This document shows positions 1 through 12,822 of a stretch of DNA of 36,119 bases, piece after piece. Positions within the stretch are counted from its first letter, which is position 1. Each line of letters begins with the position of its first letter. The stretch spans positions 1 through 36,119 of the forward strand of contig RCAB01000582.1 in assembly GCA_003640385.1 (NCBI GenBank), read 5' to 3'. The notes under the pieces were generated by a model. It worked only from the letters and a program-made list of their open reading frames with translations, was not told where the DNA came from and searched no databases. A program made the translations under genes and the position numbers. This DNA comes from Setaria digitata (Eukaryota > Nematoda > Chromadorea > Rhabditida > Setariidae).

Positions 1-26
1 TTTATTGACTTTGCAATTGTTTGCAG

Positions 27-1053
27 GACTTTGAACCTGAACAGCGAAAAAATATATGCAAATTCCTTCGTTTTATGGCACATATGAGCGGCGCAACTCT
101 TTCGGTATAGTTGTATTTGCTCTTTTATCTCAGTTTCTTCTTATTATTTTTATTATATTTCTTTCTTTTATTTCCTAAACTATTTAATAAGGTTAGAATA
201 CTGCAAAAAGTAAAAGTTTATGTGAGGACTATCTCTCGTTGGTTGTACCCTTGTTTACATCTTGATTGGGAAACTTATAAAGTTTCGTAGTTTTCAGTAA
301 TTTAAGGTATGTGTTGCAGATGTTCAGCAATAAAATGGAGAACTTAGCAGTCAGACTTCGGGTTCTTATTAGTAGTGTTCTTTTTGGTACTGCACCACCA
401 AAAATCATCTGCACTGATCACAACAAGCCATTATGTATACCTTATGGGGCCGATTCACTAATGGTCTCTTTTTTTCTCCTTTCCCATTGAAAATAAAAAA
501 AGTAGGAAGCTAATTCAGAATCATTCAAGACAAGTAGGAAGTACCAAAAGTTTAATCATAGTTAACTGTATAGACAAAAAAACCAACTTTCAATAAATTG
601 GAAACATTTTTAGGATATTGGAGCACCTCCTCTTATCAATGCATCGTTCTCGCTAATGAGAGCTACAAATCCTCGCGAAATATGGCGTGAAGCATATCTG
701 GAGCTTTTCCCTACCAAGGTAAACAGTCGACTTTTTAATTAAATTTCTTTCAACTGAACGATTGAAGATATCACTGTTACTTTATTCAATGTTCCTTAAG
801 GAAGCGCAAAACGAAAACGAAAATGATCTAATCGAGGATATACAGTATAAAGAACCAGAAATTGACGAACTTATTGAACAACGTACAAAGGTATAAGATT
901 TTTTTTGAAGAACTTATTAATTACAATGTGTGATTTTGAAGTTAAAGAAATAGGACTATTTTCGATTTATAACTGCTATCTCTTTAGGAACTCGAACAAT
1001 ATATGCAGCATAAGAAGGACCGAGATGCATTACAAGCCAGAATAGAACCATAG
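27..1053 (+). CDS. xbx-1: Dynein-2 light intermediate chain, C-terminal part (5' end outside window)
   Basis: Five phase-0 exons read as one chain: 27-104, 320-463, 614-718, 801-890 and 988-1053 (stop TAG). They give the last 160 residues, against roughly 350 for the whole protein in the family. Recognisable stretches are RKNICKFLRFMAHMSGATLS, DHNKPLCIPYGADSLM followed by DIGAPPL, NPREIWREAYLELFP, and the acidic tail EPEIDELIEQRTKELEQYM. These match the C-terminal half of DYNC2LI1/D2LIC (C. elegans XBX-1), the light intermediate chain of the retrograde intraflagellar transport motor. The P-loop part would lie upstream of the window. In nematodes this protein works in the cilia of sensory neurons. 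Every donor is GT and every acceptor AG, and all junctions keep frame. The first donor (gtatag) and second donor (gtctct) are weak. No AATAAA was seen close after the stop. The family call is confident; the symbol follows the C. elegans ortholog. Confidence 0.85.
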
Positions 1054-4000
1054 AAAGAATGACTCTCCAATGGTTCTTTATTAGGATGAAAATTCGGAAA
1101 TTTGCAAAATTGAAATTTAAGATTCATACACTACCCAAAAAACCCTAATTTAGGTAACTGCTTTGTAGTTTTGTTAATAACTGATTGAACCTTATAATCT
1201 TTCGCTTTTGGATTACAATTTCAACTGATAATCAGTGTTATTATTAGTTGAAAGTTTTATTTATAGTATATGGTCGTTTATTTGTTAGTATTAGTGCATT
1301 TATTATATTTATTATACATAGTCAATTGGATCACTTTACTACAGGAACACAATAATGCATGGAGTACTGCTGATAGAAATACCCAAAGGAAGGACAACTC
1401 AAATTCCAATACTTGCTTCACGAAAGATATTCTACCGAGAAGTTGCAAAACATTTACCTATTTAAACTAGTCACACTATTTGCCTATTTTTAATACCGTT
1501 TTAAAGACAAAACTGTTAAAAGTTAATTCTTCACAAATTTAAAGGTCGATCAGCAGCCAAACAAATGACGAGAAGATTGACCTCAGTAACCTTTCTCAAG
1601 TAACTCACTTGTAGGGATTTCAGACAATTATTGTCAAAAATGTTACATTAACTAATATTTGTCCAGTCCAGAAAAATATCTAAATCTTATTGTCATAAAT
1701 TGTATTTCTGTGATAAACCCATATGGAATGAACAGAATGTTAGGTTCAGTTAAAACTTCCAATAAATTAAAGAGTATGCTTTTCAAGAGGCAGTTAATGA
1801 AATCAATTGATCTGTTAAACAGTTTTCTTTTTAAACTACCAGATGTAAAGATCACGGCGTGAATAAATGATAAATATATTTTGAAAATTGAATAAAATCT
1901 GTGATAAGGTTCTGTTACTTTCTTCAGTATGTATAAACTCAAATGTTTTACTTCCATCGTTTTAATCTAAAATTGCACAAACTAACAATCTTGACTATCA
2001 TCCAAGACAAATCTTTGATCGATGCTATTTCATATTATTGACTAGGGCAGACAAAAGAAATGAAAAGCTCTATTATCCTGAATCATTTCACCGACGGGCA
2101 AATGATGATCACATGTAGAAAATATGTGAGAGAAACGAGGTCAATAATTATTTTTCGCGCTAACAGAAATAACTTAAAAATGCAGTGCAGGTTACATTAG
2201 TTCAAATTCTCTTACTATTATATGCTAAGGAAGATGAAAGGAAAGATTGGTAAATTGATAAGTGATAAGATATCCTACAACTAATTTCATTCATTATATC
2301 TTAAATTTCTCGCAGGTATGTTATTAAAAAGGAATGTTTTCTGTAACTTGTCTTCTTACAAAAAAAAAAAAATTCAGGAATTGAAATGGATAATTTATAT
2401 AGTTGCTGAACTTCATTCTGCACTTAAAATGTAAACTGTCAGATATTAAAATACAAAAAATAAAACCCAGTAACTTCACAATCTTGAATACCTTGGATTC
2501 AGCTGCTTGTTTATGAATGCCAGTTACTAAATAATAGTATTACTGAAAAAAAATACTTTTCCTATTATTTCCACTTTCCACTAAGCTGACACTGTACATT
2601 GTTCAATGGACGCTATAAAGTGATTCAGTGCAAAAGAAAAGAGTGTTGCTAGATTGGTCAAAGATTTGTAATTTCAATGTTCTGAGAAACTATGCGATGT
2701 GTAAAATCTTTTTGTCCAGTCCGATACTATCGTGACGAACAAATTACTACAACTCAACAGCAACAATTTTCCCCATCGCAGTAAATATGCAATAAAATAT
2801 CTTTTGTAATCTGTGGATGCTCTTTTATCTAAAATTTAGTTTGATTTTATTGAACTCAATATATTTCCACTATAGCTTCCTAGAATTGTTCTTTAAATTT
2901 TGCTTTTTAAGCATATTGATTTAACAACCATATCTTATATTAAAGTTGAATTATTGTTTTTATAGGAAGATGAACATATTCTTCATCCTCTGTTTAAATG
3001 TTTCTACAAATTTTTTCAAACAAAGATGAGAGAGGGCATGATGTAAACTAGGTCGAAAAAATGAATCTTGCAGATTCTGATTGTGGGATTAATAAATCTA
3101 TCATTTTCATCATTTTGAGGCCTTGAGAAAATCATCTCTTCTATTATTCAGAAACAAAATCTTACAGATAGCAGTAAAAACATTTGATGTAGGTCCACGG
3201 CCTATAAATATTATATTTATTAGAGATTTTCGACTTAACATTTTAAGACCATCAAGCTAAGAGCTGTAATTTTAATCATGCTATCATTCCTTGAGTACGG
3301 GAAATGGCTTTGTACACCTAATTTAGTGATCTGGTGAAGTTCTCTCGTTCTATTGCTAAAAACCCAACCTTGTTAGCCCATCAGTTTAGTTCTTAATTCA
3401 GTTCTGTTATTAGTAAAGCTTATTAGCTCATGAATTGGATTATTATTCAGATATAAATCCATAGTTGCAATGACGTAATTAAGACAAGTGAAAGTGCCGT
3501 GACAAGGACAGGACATACGTGAAATGAAAAAAACGATATGTCACGTACGTTGGATACCTTGGTTGGTGACCAGGACGAAACCTGGAATACCTGTGGTTCT
3601 ATACAGTGAAATAAAAAGCACTCAAGGACCTTAAAGTTCTTCTGTTTACTCCCCTTCCATCACATTAAAAACAGGGATTTTCATTAATGCCAAATTACAG
3701 CTTGTCGTCCTGAAACAAAACGCTTCCCATAGTTGCGAATTGTCGCTTAACCTTCGGTTTACAGATGGTTTGCTACATAAATATCGTTGGGTGACTGCAT
3801 GAATCAACTTGATGAAGTCATTGTATAAATGTGTTTCCTTTAAATTTTAGCTGTGAAATCAGTGTGATATGGTAGATTTGTATTCATCTTTTAGTGTGAG
3901 GATTTTGATATGGGACTGTTTCCACCTATCTTGGGAGGTTTCAGTGTAGTTGATAGAAATTCGTGTGTTCTTGAGATCTATTATTTCAACAATATGAGGC

Positions 4001-5900
4001 CAACATATTGATAATTATCAAAGCAAATCTATTAGATAAAGACGAATTAACGTTTTCATTTATCAGAATTAACCTACAATGAATGATAGATAAATATAAA
4101 CCAGTCTGCTGGGCGGAAAAAATCCAGAAAGAAATTTCCTACTTTGAGAGAATTCAAATTGTTCTATTGGTATCGCATTGTTTGAACACAACCGGTCCAT
4201 CCACTTTGCAATGATTGTATACTAAAATATTTCTACCGAGTTGTCAACATCATTCAAAAAGAACGATGCAAGAAAACTTTGTTGATAATACAGTTACCAT
4301 CATTACTAATGTTGTACTGATCTGTTATTGCATAATGCTAATATTTGTATACTACCAGAAGTGTTGGAAAAGAATTTTGTTAGTTTGATTATACAAGCGA
4401 GGGTATATATGCATATCATCAACTGGAAATTTCATTTTGTGAGCATCGAATTGTTCCTTCATTTCCTCTTTGGCAATTTCGTTTATGGAAAAGCGAACGA
4501 AAAATGAAATTTTCTTCACAGTAGATCAGAATATGAAACACCTGTGAAACACTAAGGCCACTAGATTAAACTCTCTAACAGACTCTTTGTGATAGTCAAA
4601 TCATTCTATTTAACACATTTATGGAGACTTTTGCTAGGCTACGTTTTTATAAAATCCTTTTTCTTCATTATTTCATTTGAATAAACGTCTTTTTGCTACA
4701 CACTGATAATGAGTACGGATTTAGAAGTGATTTTTGAAGTGAAGGCCGTTAAGCGAATGAACCGTGGTAGCATCTCCATTCTTTTTAAAAATTCTAGTGC
4801 ATCACTTAAGTCACTGTCACTCATTTTCTGACTGCTTTTTCGTGAAATTTCCATCTGTCGAGTAGTAAATTGTTTGATTAATCCTTGAACTGCTAAATCG
4901 TTTCAAATAAATGAAATTACTTAAAAATGATCTGACACTGATTTATCAATGCAGTTAAAATGAGGCTGAATGATCAAAATGATTGCAGAAATGAAAGTCA
5001 TTGAACTAGCATCAACTTTATCATTTTTTCGTTAATACAACTGAAAGGGAAGCTTTTGCAAGGTTTTCATTTAATATTTACGGAACGTTTCGCGTTTAAA
5101 TAAAACTGCGGCTAATATTTTCCAGTTAGTTATTATGTTATCATTGTCATCGATCTTAGCTTTCTGTTATCAGTGTCCCTCATTATCATATTTTCACATG
5201 AATAAGATGAAGTAGTTGATATTTTAGAAATGCTGAGTGGAGCATTTGAATCCGTTAATCAGTTAATTATATCATGTTGCGATAAAAAGAGAGAAAAACC
5301 AGTTGGGTAAACAGATCTAAGATTTCCCCTAATAAATAGGTCATTGTTTTTCAAAATAGTTCTGTGTTACTTTACAATATGCCAAGATATATTATTTATT
5401 GGAAGAAACTGAGCGGAGAAGTCAAGAATGTCCAGATGCTGATGCGCAAACGTAACTTGCAACACTATATGATATGCGTTGTCATCTTCCCGACTAAACT
5501 CATTAATTTTGGAGCAAATTTTCAACGGATCAAAATAAGCCGGTTTGTCCTTCGAACAGGTTCTTTCTACTTTTCTTTCTCTCCTCTCTTTCATTTCTTC
5601 CACAACCATTTAACAATCACCTCATAGTTTAAAAAATCCATTGTCTTCAGTTGTTGCAAGGGTATTATTACCAAAAAGTTCGATTGGAACTAAATAATTG
5701 AAATCCATTTGTATCCATAATAATTAACTAACTACTTGTGATATCCTTTTAATATTAAATATACTAGCAAGTGATAAGAAGGCAAATTCTTTCATTTGAT
5801 AATACTATTTTAAATACCAAATTTTTTCCACCATCCCTCTAAGATCTCATTTCACTTTTAATCGCTCTATTTAATATTGTACTTTGACTTATTTAATATA
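1054..5900. other. Long AT-rich intergenic stretch, no supported gene
   Basis: Between the dynein-2 gene and the next candidate there is nearly 5 kb of AT-rich DNA. The open frames in it are short and appear on both strands over the same bases (for example around 1650-1957 and 5364-5627). None showed splice-consistent continuation or a family motif. A 12-nt inverted repeat (AAATTTCATTTT near 4427, complement near 4503) is present but could be chance in such AT-rich DNA. No tRNA-like B-box or transposon terminus was recognised. Confidence 0.5.
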
Positions 5901-5905
5901 AAATA

Positions 5906-5911
5906 TTTATT
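5906..5911 (-). terminator. Possible polyadenylation signal for the 5924-6237 candidate
   Basis: TTTATT on the plus strand gives AATAAA on the minus strand, about a dozen bases after the TAA stop of the minus-strand candidate. In DNA this AT-rich the hexamer alone is weak evidence, but its position fits a short nematode 3' UTR. Confidence 0.3.
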
Positions 5912-5923
5912 TAAATCATTAAC

Positions 5924-6237
5924 TTATATTTCAATAGTTTTCCATTCTGGTTTTTCGTAATAGCATATTGAATACTTTTGATAAAGACTTCTAAGTTGAT
6001 CAGTGAAATGATCTGGTCTGATAAAGATTTCTCTAACTAATTCAATAATTTTCTTGGTCTCCGCTTGTTTTCTTTTTGTCGTTTTCGATGCGGTTTTCAC
6101 TGAAGACCTTGAACGCTTCCTTCGTATTCATTTTTACGCAATCGTGGAGAATTTTGTGAACTTTTCGAAATATTCGTTGTAAAGGCCTCTTCATTCCTCT
6201 TTCTTTTGCCGGTAAAAGCTACAAATGACTTATCTCT
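5924..6237 (-). CDS. Candidate 3' end of an unrecognised minus-strand gene
   Basis: On the minus strand two open stretches can be joined. The first, 6237-6138, follows a TTTTAG acceptor and begins RDKSFVAFTGKRKRNEEAF. The second, 6099-5924, includes KKIIELVREIFIRPDHFTD and ends KPEWKTIEI before TAA. Joining them uses a GTAAAA donor and a TCTTCAG acceptor around an intron of only 38 nt (6100-6137), with matching phase. The result is about 91 residues: a basic, low-complexity first half and a more globular-looking second half. I do not recognise a family. Upstream exons would lie beyond 6237 on the minus strand, but I could not find a convincing one before the transpeptidase gene. It could be the tail of a real gene or a decayed remnant; 38 nt would be unusually short for an intron. 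Confidence 0.35.
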
Positions 6238-7190
6238 CTAAAATGACGAAAAAAAAAGAGGGTAATAGATGGGAATTTCGTAAGCATTAAATTAACTTTC
6301 ATAAAAACACAAACGACGGCATAAACATAAGTAGAGGTGCATTCATAACAGTAGGTCATTGTAAATTAGTTGGCATTAGTATTTTGATGCAGATTAATAA
6401 TCAAATAGATTTGTTACAAATTAGGAAAAAAAGAAGTAAGTAAATAAATAGAAATTAATTTTTTACTTTACTTCATTAAGTTAAATTTTATTTTATTTTC
6501 ATGAAATCTTACATTTGTAAGTAATATATTATTATTGCTATAAATGACTATTAAAACTTTTTCAAATGAATATATCAACGAATTTTTGGGAAGATTGGGT
6601 ATGTGCATGCATGCATATGTTTGTTTGTATCACCATACATGAGCGACATGCTTTTCAAGGGTACAGGTAGGTCTTTCATTTAGCATCTTTTGATGCCAAC
6701 TATCGAAGAGCTATTTTTATGGGCTTCACTGAAGACTTCAATTCAGGAAACATTTAAACTTTACAGTTTCATAGGTGCCCTTAAATGCCACTATACACTG
6801 TCTACCCCATCACTGCACAATACTTGTTTGTGATAGTGCTGTTGCACTATCAGTTTCCTTAAGAAACTTGCAATATCATTAACCTTCTTGTTGGCCAAAA
6901 TTCTTATTTTAACAAACGCTAATGCAAAATCATTTCCACTTAAGCTTCTGTTTGAAAACCATATTTATATAAAGGGGGTAGTAACACCCGAAGTTAGAGC
7001 AGATGTCAATCTAAGTATGAAAACTTCTGCGACAGGATATTTCAGTAAAAATATCTTGATCTCATTTCGAAAACTTTCAATTTCCTTCTAAACATGCCAA
7101 GCTGAAGAGGACTTCTAACGTTCGTTGTTACCTGCGCAGTTGATCATTAATCAGCATGGTTAAGCGTAATATTTTAAATAATTATAATTA

Positions 7191-7199
7191 CCTTTCAGG
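7191..7199 (+). promoter_or_regulatory. Possible spliced-leader acceptor upstream of the transpeptidase gene
   Basis: The pyrimidine-rich acceptor CCTTTCAG ends at 7198, 22 nt before the ATG at 7221, with no upstream coding exon to pair with. That arrangement is typical of nematode trans-splicing. It could also be an ordinary acceptor of a 5' UTR intron. Confidence 0.4.
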
Positions 7200-7220
7200 T
7201 ATTGCATAATTTCTAAAGCA

Positions 7221-10200
7221 ATGTTGTTTGAAATATTTTTTGTTGTGATTTTCTTCTCTCATCCATTTTACGCCTTTGAAAAAAGGGTATGTATTTAATA
7301 TTATTTTATTACTAATAAGCCCAGCTTAGGTTGAATATAATCCACATTTTCTAAATTAAGTTGTAATGATTCTAGGACGGGGAGTCACTGAGCCAAACAT
7401 ATTCATGGCCATTACCAACTGAGAGTTACATGGGTAAATATGAACGTGCTGCAGTTACTTGCGACCATGGGTTGTGCAGTGAAATTGGCAGGTAACTTTT
7501 CTGTTTCGCTATTAATTACCCCCACTATGTCGGGATTGGAATAATTTTAAATTCAGATGAAAATTTTCAGTCCTAATTATAGAATAAAAAATAATTATAA
7601 ATTCAAAGAAAAAAGCGGCATCCATTAAAGTTAGCACTAATTCGGGAAATACAGTTTACTTTTTTGCAGTTGATAGCTTAACAGATTAATGATGATGTTG
7701 ATCTTTTCAATAATGTTACATTTGTTCCAGGAATATTCTGGTGAAAGGTGGAAATGCCGTGGATGCTGCTATTGCTTCCATGTTTTGCCTCGGTATCACG
7801 AACCCTCAGAGCAGTGGGATTGGTGGTGGTTTCATCATGACCTTGTATAACAGGTATCTTTGAAAAGCATGTTACACTGAGTGACCTTTCTGACATTGAT
7901 GAGTATTTCTAAATAAACCGACCAACAATTTGTAGACAAGCTGAAACTCATTTTGAGGAAATGATTGCTAATTTTTGTTACAAATCAGTTTTATTTAACA
8001 GAAGAATCGGAGAATCATCTTTAAACCATTTCGGTTGCTGGCGATTAGAGCCGAAGATGATGAATAGGCTTTAAAGCTTTTTGAAGAAATACAAGGAGAA
8101 TTTCCAGAAGTCAAGAGAAATGCATAGTCATTGATGCTAGGGAAACAGCACCCCAGAATGCCCATCGCAATATGTTCGTCAATGACGAATTCGGTTCTAA
8201 ATATGGTAAGTTTAGAAAGCAGTTGTTTACATGTTGATCTGTTATTGATTTGTGTCACTACATTGAAGATGACGTTTTGAGGCTTCCGTGCTATAGCAAC
8301 ACCGGGAGAAATCGCGGGATATTGGCGTGCATTTAAGCAGTATGGAAGTGGAATAATCTCGTGGTATGATCTGATAAAGCCATCGATTGAGCTGTGTCGT
8401 GATGGAGTTCCCGTGTCTAAGTACCTTGGACATGTCCTCAGTGTCAAGGAGAACCATTTCAGGACGCTGCCTTCGATGCAGTTAGTTCTTGACCAGAAAA
8501 TATTCCTTCTTTTCGAATAATATCAAGATAAACAATCCCAGGTGGATGCACCAAGTATATTACGAAAACTTTAATACTTCGATTTTGGTTTTAGAAGTTG
8601 GATCAATAATGCAACGAACAAAGTATTCGTCGCTGGTGATATTATCAAGAGACCTGAATTAGCTAATACACTAGAAAGACTAGCACTTAGCCCCAATCCA
8701 GAGGAACTTTTCTACCGTGGAGATATTGGTCAAACATTAGTTAAGGAAATTCAAGAGAACGGTTTGAAAATTTTTTCTATAATTTGAAATTGTTAACAGG
8801 AGCGAGTTTAAACGGAGAAGTGAAAGAGTAGGAGTCTTTCGGATATTCAGAATCAGTTAATGAAGATTGACTGTACAGATGCATTCCATAATAAGTTGAT
8901 TCAGGAGGAATTATCACTCTGAGTGATTTCGCGGAATTCAAACCAACGATACATCAGCATCCACTGGTCAACGACCACTTCTCGGGTGATCTGGCAATGT
9001 GTGGTCCACCACCTCCTTCCTCGTTCGCATCTACTCAGTTAATTATATCTCTCATGGCTCGTTAGTTTTTACCTTAACAGTACTGCTAGCTAAGCAAGTG
9101 CAGGTTATCTCACTCTGATAATTTTTGATGAGTGACCGTTACTCCTGTTATCATTTATGTACCTTGCAGGATTTTATGGGCCTAAGGCAAATAAAGAAGT
9201 ATTATTGACCGATCCACTCTTCTACCATCGACTCATTGAGGCGCAGAAATTTGCTTATGCGCAAAGGACTCTTATGGGTTAATTTGTTTTATCATTATTA
9301 TTCTTTCTGAGTATCCGAATGCCAATTCCTTCATGTCCTAAACTGAGACAGTTTGGATCAATTTCTTGAAGTTATCAAATCAGTTACTATTTTATTGTGA
9401 ATTTTTATCCTTTTGTTAGGTGATCAAGCGTTTGTGAAACACGCTAAAGAGTTAGCTTGGAACATGACAACAAAAAGTTACACAGACTGGGTTTTCTCGA
9501 GAATGCGCGACGTGGCTCAACCAACGGAATACTACGGTGGAATGCAGGAACAAGTAAGAATATATTAGGCTGATAAGCTGAAGGAAAAGAAAAAAACTAC
9601 CTTCCTTGCTGCGGTATTTTCCTCTACTTTGATGTGTTGCATACCGCTGTTGTCTGTTTCGATGGGGACTTATCGTTAGTTTCATCAAAATCATTTCTTT
9701 TCAAGTTAGGGTAAAGTTGTAGTAATTAAACAGTTGTAGACTGGAAATGTTTTTAGGCGAGCCACATTTAATTGACCCCTTCTTCCTATACCTATTTTGA
9801 AAATACTGTAAATAAAAGTGAAATTTTAATCTGAATAATGTTTCTCCAGTTTAATGATCATGGTACATCGCACGTATCTGTGTTGGATTCCATGGGGAAC
9901 GCTGTATCTAGCACCAGTACTGTTAATCGATGGTAAGCTCAATTATCGAATATGATTGTAATTGATAGTTCGAATATTTTCCGCTTCCTTTTCTTTTAAT
10001 TAAAAATTAATGACGCTAGTAATCATAGGTTCGGTGCAGTAGTGCAGTCTGTCGATTTAGGTATTGTACTGAATGATGAGATGGACGACTTCTCCACACC
10101 AGGTAATAATTTTGCTATTAACATTTTTCTTAGAATTCATTCTTTATAATACTCTATACTCTTATTTGTATGGATTAAACTTTGTGCTCGAAAGCTTGAA

Positions 10201-11099
10201 TGATATGCGGGAAGAAAAATTTTGCTCAATTAATCATCTCTTGTACTTATAGAATTTTCTCAGTGAGTTTAAAGACTATATTCAAAGTCTGTTTAGAAAA
10301 CTGAGTAATAAGCATAAGCAGGCAATTATCGCTGTAGAACTTTTTGAGATGGACATTTCGGAAGAAAAATATTTAAACGGTTCTGTTAACAATTAATATT
10401 TCCTATATATTATTTGCAGGCATGGCAAATGGTTTCGGTTTTGCGCCATCAGAAAGTAATTTCATCGAACCCGGAAAGAAACCGATGAGCAGTATGAGTC
10501 CGATGATCGTTTACAATACTAAAACTGGAAATGTCTGCACTGCTTTAATTTATTGCCTGTGTTTCGAAATGATAGAAATTTACTAAACATCTATTTTCAT
10601 TGTTTTTTCTATTAAACACTCAAATTTAGCAAAATTTCAGATTACAGTGATAGTGAGTTTTCCTGATGGATTTCAGGTTGTAATGGTAATGGGAGCATCC
10701 GGAGGTTCAAAAATAATTTCGGCATTGGCTAAGCCTGTGATACGAGCATTATTTTTCAATGAAACTATAAAAGAGGCAATTGATGCCCCAACATTACACA
10801 ACCAGTTTACACCAGACATTACTCAATTTGAGCATACCGTACCGAAGGTTTCGGATTATCATATCAAATATTGTTTCACAAATAAGCTGCGATTGGGTGA
10901 CACTTCCATGCCACAGTTTACACTGTGTTAACTATTTTAGGAGCTGATGGATGATCTAACTAAGTTTCACGGACAAAAGTTCAAGGTGACCACTGGTTTC
11001 GAAGGTATAGCACAAGGCATCATGGTGGGTGAGGATGGGGCCATTTACGCCAATGGAGACTATAGACGCCAGAGTGATATGCATCCGGGAGGATATTGA
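7221..11099 (+). CDS. Gamma-glutamyltranspeptidase (gamma-glutamyl hydrolase/transferase)
   Basis: Fourteen phase-consistent exons: 7221-7286, 7376-7491, 7731-7853, 8108-8205, 8282-8480, 8595-8761, 8905-9060, 9170-9277, 9420-9553, 9850-9932, 10029-10102, 10420-10532, 10677-10847 and 10941-11099 (TGA). They encode about 588 aa, normal for the family. The N terminus (MLFEIFFVVIFFSHPFYA) reads as a signal peptide or short anchor. Family signatures in order: GGNAVDAAIAS and NPQSSGIGGGFIMT (residues about 50-80), INAREVAP-like IDARETAP, CGPPPPSS near 280, and DHGTSHVSVLD, where Thr395 is the expected autocleavage site and N-terminal nucleophile of the small subunit. SSTSTVNRWFGA, NDEMDDF (432-438) and GKKPMSSMSPMIV (460-472) follow; the Asp pair and Ser pair bind the gamma-glutamyl group. 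The C terminus ends GGY. The enzyme removes the gamma-glutamyl group from glutathione and its conjugates outside the cell. No operon partner is near. The GTCTGC donor of exon 12 is weak. Confidence 0.93.
9850..9932 (+). other. Exon with the autocatalytic threonine of the transpeptidase
   Basis: This exon begins FNDHGTSHVSVLDSMGN and ends in SSTSTVNRW. In this family the proenzyme cuts itself immediately before the Thr of the D-x-G-T-x-H motif, and that Thr (residue 395 of this model) becomes the nucleophile of the small subunit. All the expected residues are present, so the enzyme should mature and be active. The preceding and following introns are phase 0 and phase 2. Confidence 0.85.
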
Positions 11100-11121
11100 C
11101 ATTTCTCGTGTTTCGAAAGAT

Positions 11122-11127
11122 AATAAA
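11122..11127 (+). terminator. Polyadenylation signal of the transpeptidase gene
   Basis: AATAAA lies 23 nt after the TGA stop, fitting the short 3' UTRs common in nematodes. Confidence 0.6.
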
Positions 11128-11129
11128 GA

Positions 11130-12820
11130 CATTTAATCAATTTGTCACTCGCAAATCTCTGAGCATAGAATCAAAATTGTAATGGAAATCAAAAAAGAAT
11201 TCCTGAAGGAAGGAGATTCAGACTCATCATCAATTCATATCTCCTTCAAAACTTATGCTCCACTAAAATATATCACAAATCCTCACAACAAAAATTTATC
11301 TGCAAAAATGTCTTTTGCTTTCCTTTTCATATTTGTTCAGTTTTTTTTTCTCCTAATTCCAACAAAGAAATTTAGAACTATGTCAAGTGTGTTGTGTAAA
11401 TCAGGAAAATGATTATTTATTTGGATTTTTGCGGTTCAAAAGTTTTCTCATAAATTATCCAAACTAATAAACAATGTTTTTTGTTATTTATGACAACACA
11501 AATAACTGACCGACTGATTTAAATATTAATTAACATTGGTTTAAACAATACAAGCACGATTAATTTGAAATGATATAATTATAACTACAAATTACAAATA
11601 ACTTATATTGAATTGGAAGTGTTCAGTTCAAAATAACTGAGTTATGAAAATACCAATTATCTTCCTGTAGCTCATTCGATATGCGTTCATCTTTTAGTTG
11701 GCAACTTTATTAGAAAAATAACGGGTGTTTGAGTTCAGATTAGAGCTAGGTAGATTAAGGGCCTTCATGAATTTCTTCAGAACTTTTGCACTGGATTATT
11801 TTGAAAGCAGCATTTTAACATAAGCAACGAATTAATTATTTTCTTAAAGTGATATAGTCAAAAACAAATTCGAACTTCTGAGGGACTTTAAATCCTGTGT
11901 AAATGAATAAATGGATTCTTTGGCTGAACCTATAATAATAACGCTTATATCCGGAAAATGAGTTTGTGCAAATTTACTGTAGGTTGCCAGTTATCACTAA
12001 GTCATAGAAATTTTTTGTTACATCCCGGATTTCAGCTACATTCTACCAGCATGGCGAATGAGAATTCTCGGGCTTCTTTTCATTATTTCAAAAAAATCGA
12101 AATAGAAAATATAACTGCAAAGCATTGTTCAATTTGGAGTAAAAACTTCGCTACTCCGCTTGTTTATTTGAAATTCCAGAATGATTCCTAATAAACAAAA
12201 GAAAGTTAAAGCTTTGCTTAAAAGCCATAATCAAACGATGAGTTCAAATCTGTTGAAGATGATCATACTGAAATAATAAAATTAAATAAATCTATCAATT
12301 AGATTCTGGGTGGAATACGAGAATAACAAATAAATTTGAATCAAAATGTGAAAGACTGGATCTCAAATCAGTCTCGCGGTGAATTTTAAGGTACTTTTTG
12401 CAACTAAAATTAATCATTCAAGTTCTGAATTGGGAATAACAAATGTAAATCAATAATTCATAAGAATATCAGGCGCAGTGAGTTTATTTATAGAAAATAA
12501 GCGTGTGACGCAGTTTAAGAAACAAAAATAAATTCATCAAATTCTCAAAAAGTTAAATCAGATGGAATTTACAACAAAAATTGATTTATCAAACATTTTC
12601 ATTATAAATCGTGATTTTTAGCCGATCATTCTTCATATTTATATGCTAAAAACTCAATCAAGTAAACAAGTTTGCAGATCCACAATGTATATTTAAAGAA
12701 ATAACTGATTTTATATTAGTTTTACTTATTATTTTTCAACATTACATTTTACTTCCCTAATAGAGTATATTTTTTGTCGCTGAAAACCATTGGAATTATT
12801 AATGAATTAATGAATAGCTT
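11130..12820. other. AT-rich intergenic stretch, nothing recognised
   Basis: Downstream of the transpeptidase gene the sequence is strongly AT-rich. The longest open frames (around 11182-11412 and 11958-12191) are dominated by codons expected from composition alone, lack splice-consistent neighbours and have no family motif. Confidence 0.5.
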
Positions 12821-12822
12821 AC

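Noticed and set aside
1652..1957. Overlapping open frames of 67 and 101 codons on both strands
   Set aside because: They occupy the same bases on opposite strands, are rich in codons expected from AT bias (Ile, Leu, Phe, Lys, Asn), and have no splice partner, signal peptide or known motif.
3524..3634. Small plus-strand frame containing CHVRWIPWLVTRTKPGIP
   Set aside because: Only 36 codons from the ATG, no consensus splice sites around it, no homology recognised; the bases are locally GC-richer, which may lengthen the frame by chance.
5364..5627. Open frames of about 80 codons on both strands
   Set aside because: Each is a shadow of the other. The minus version has a run of Glu/Arg that comes from a simple CT-rich tract; no start context, poly(A) signal or continuation supports either.
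10647..10931. Single-frame start upstream of transpeptidase exon 13
   Set aside because: The frame is real coding only from 10677 on. Using the ATG at 10647 would cut off the catalytic exons, and the end at 10931 runs past the true donor at 10847.
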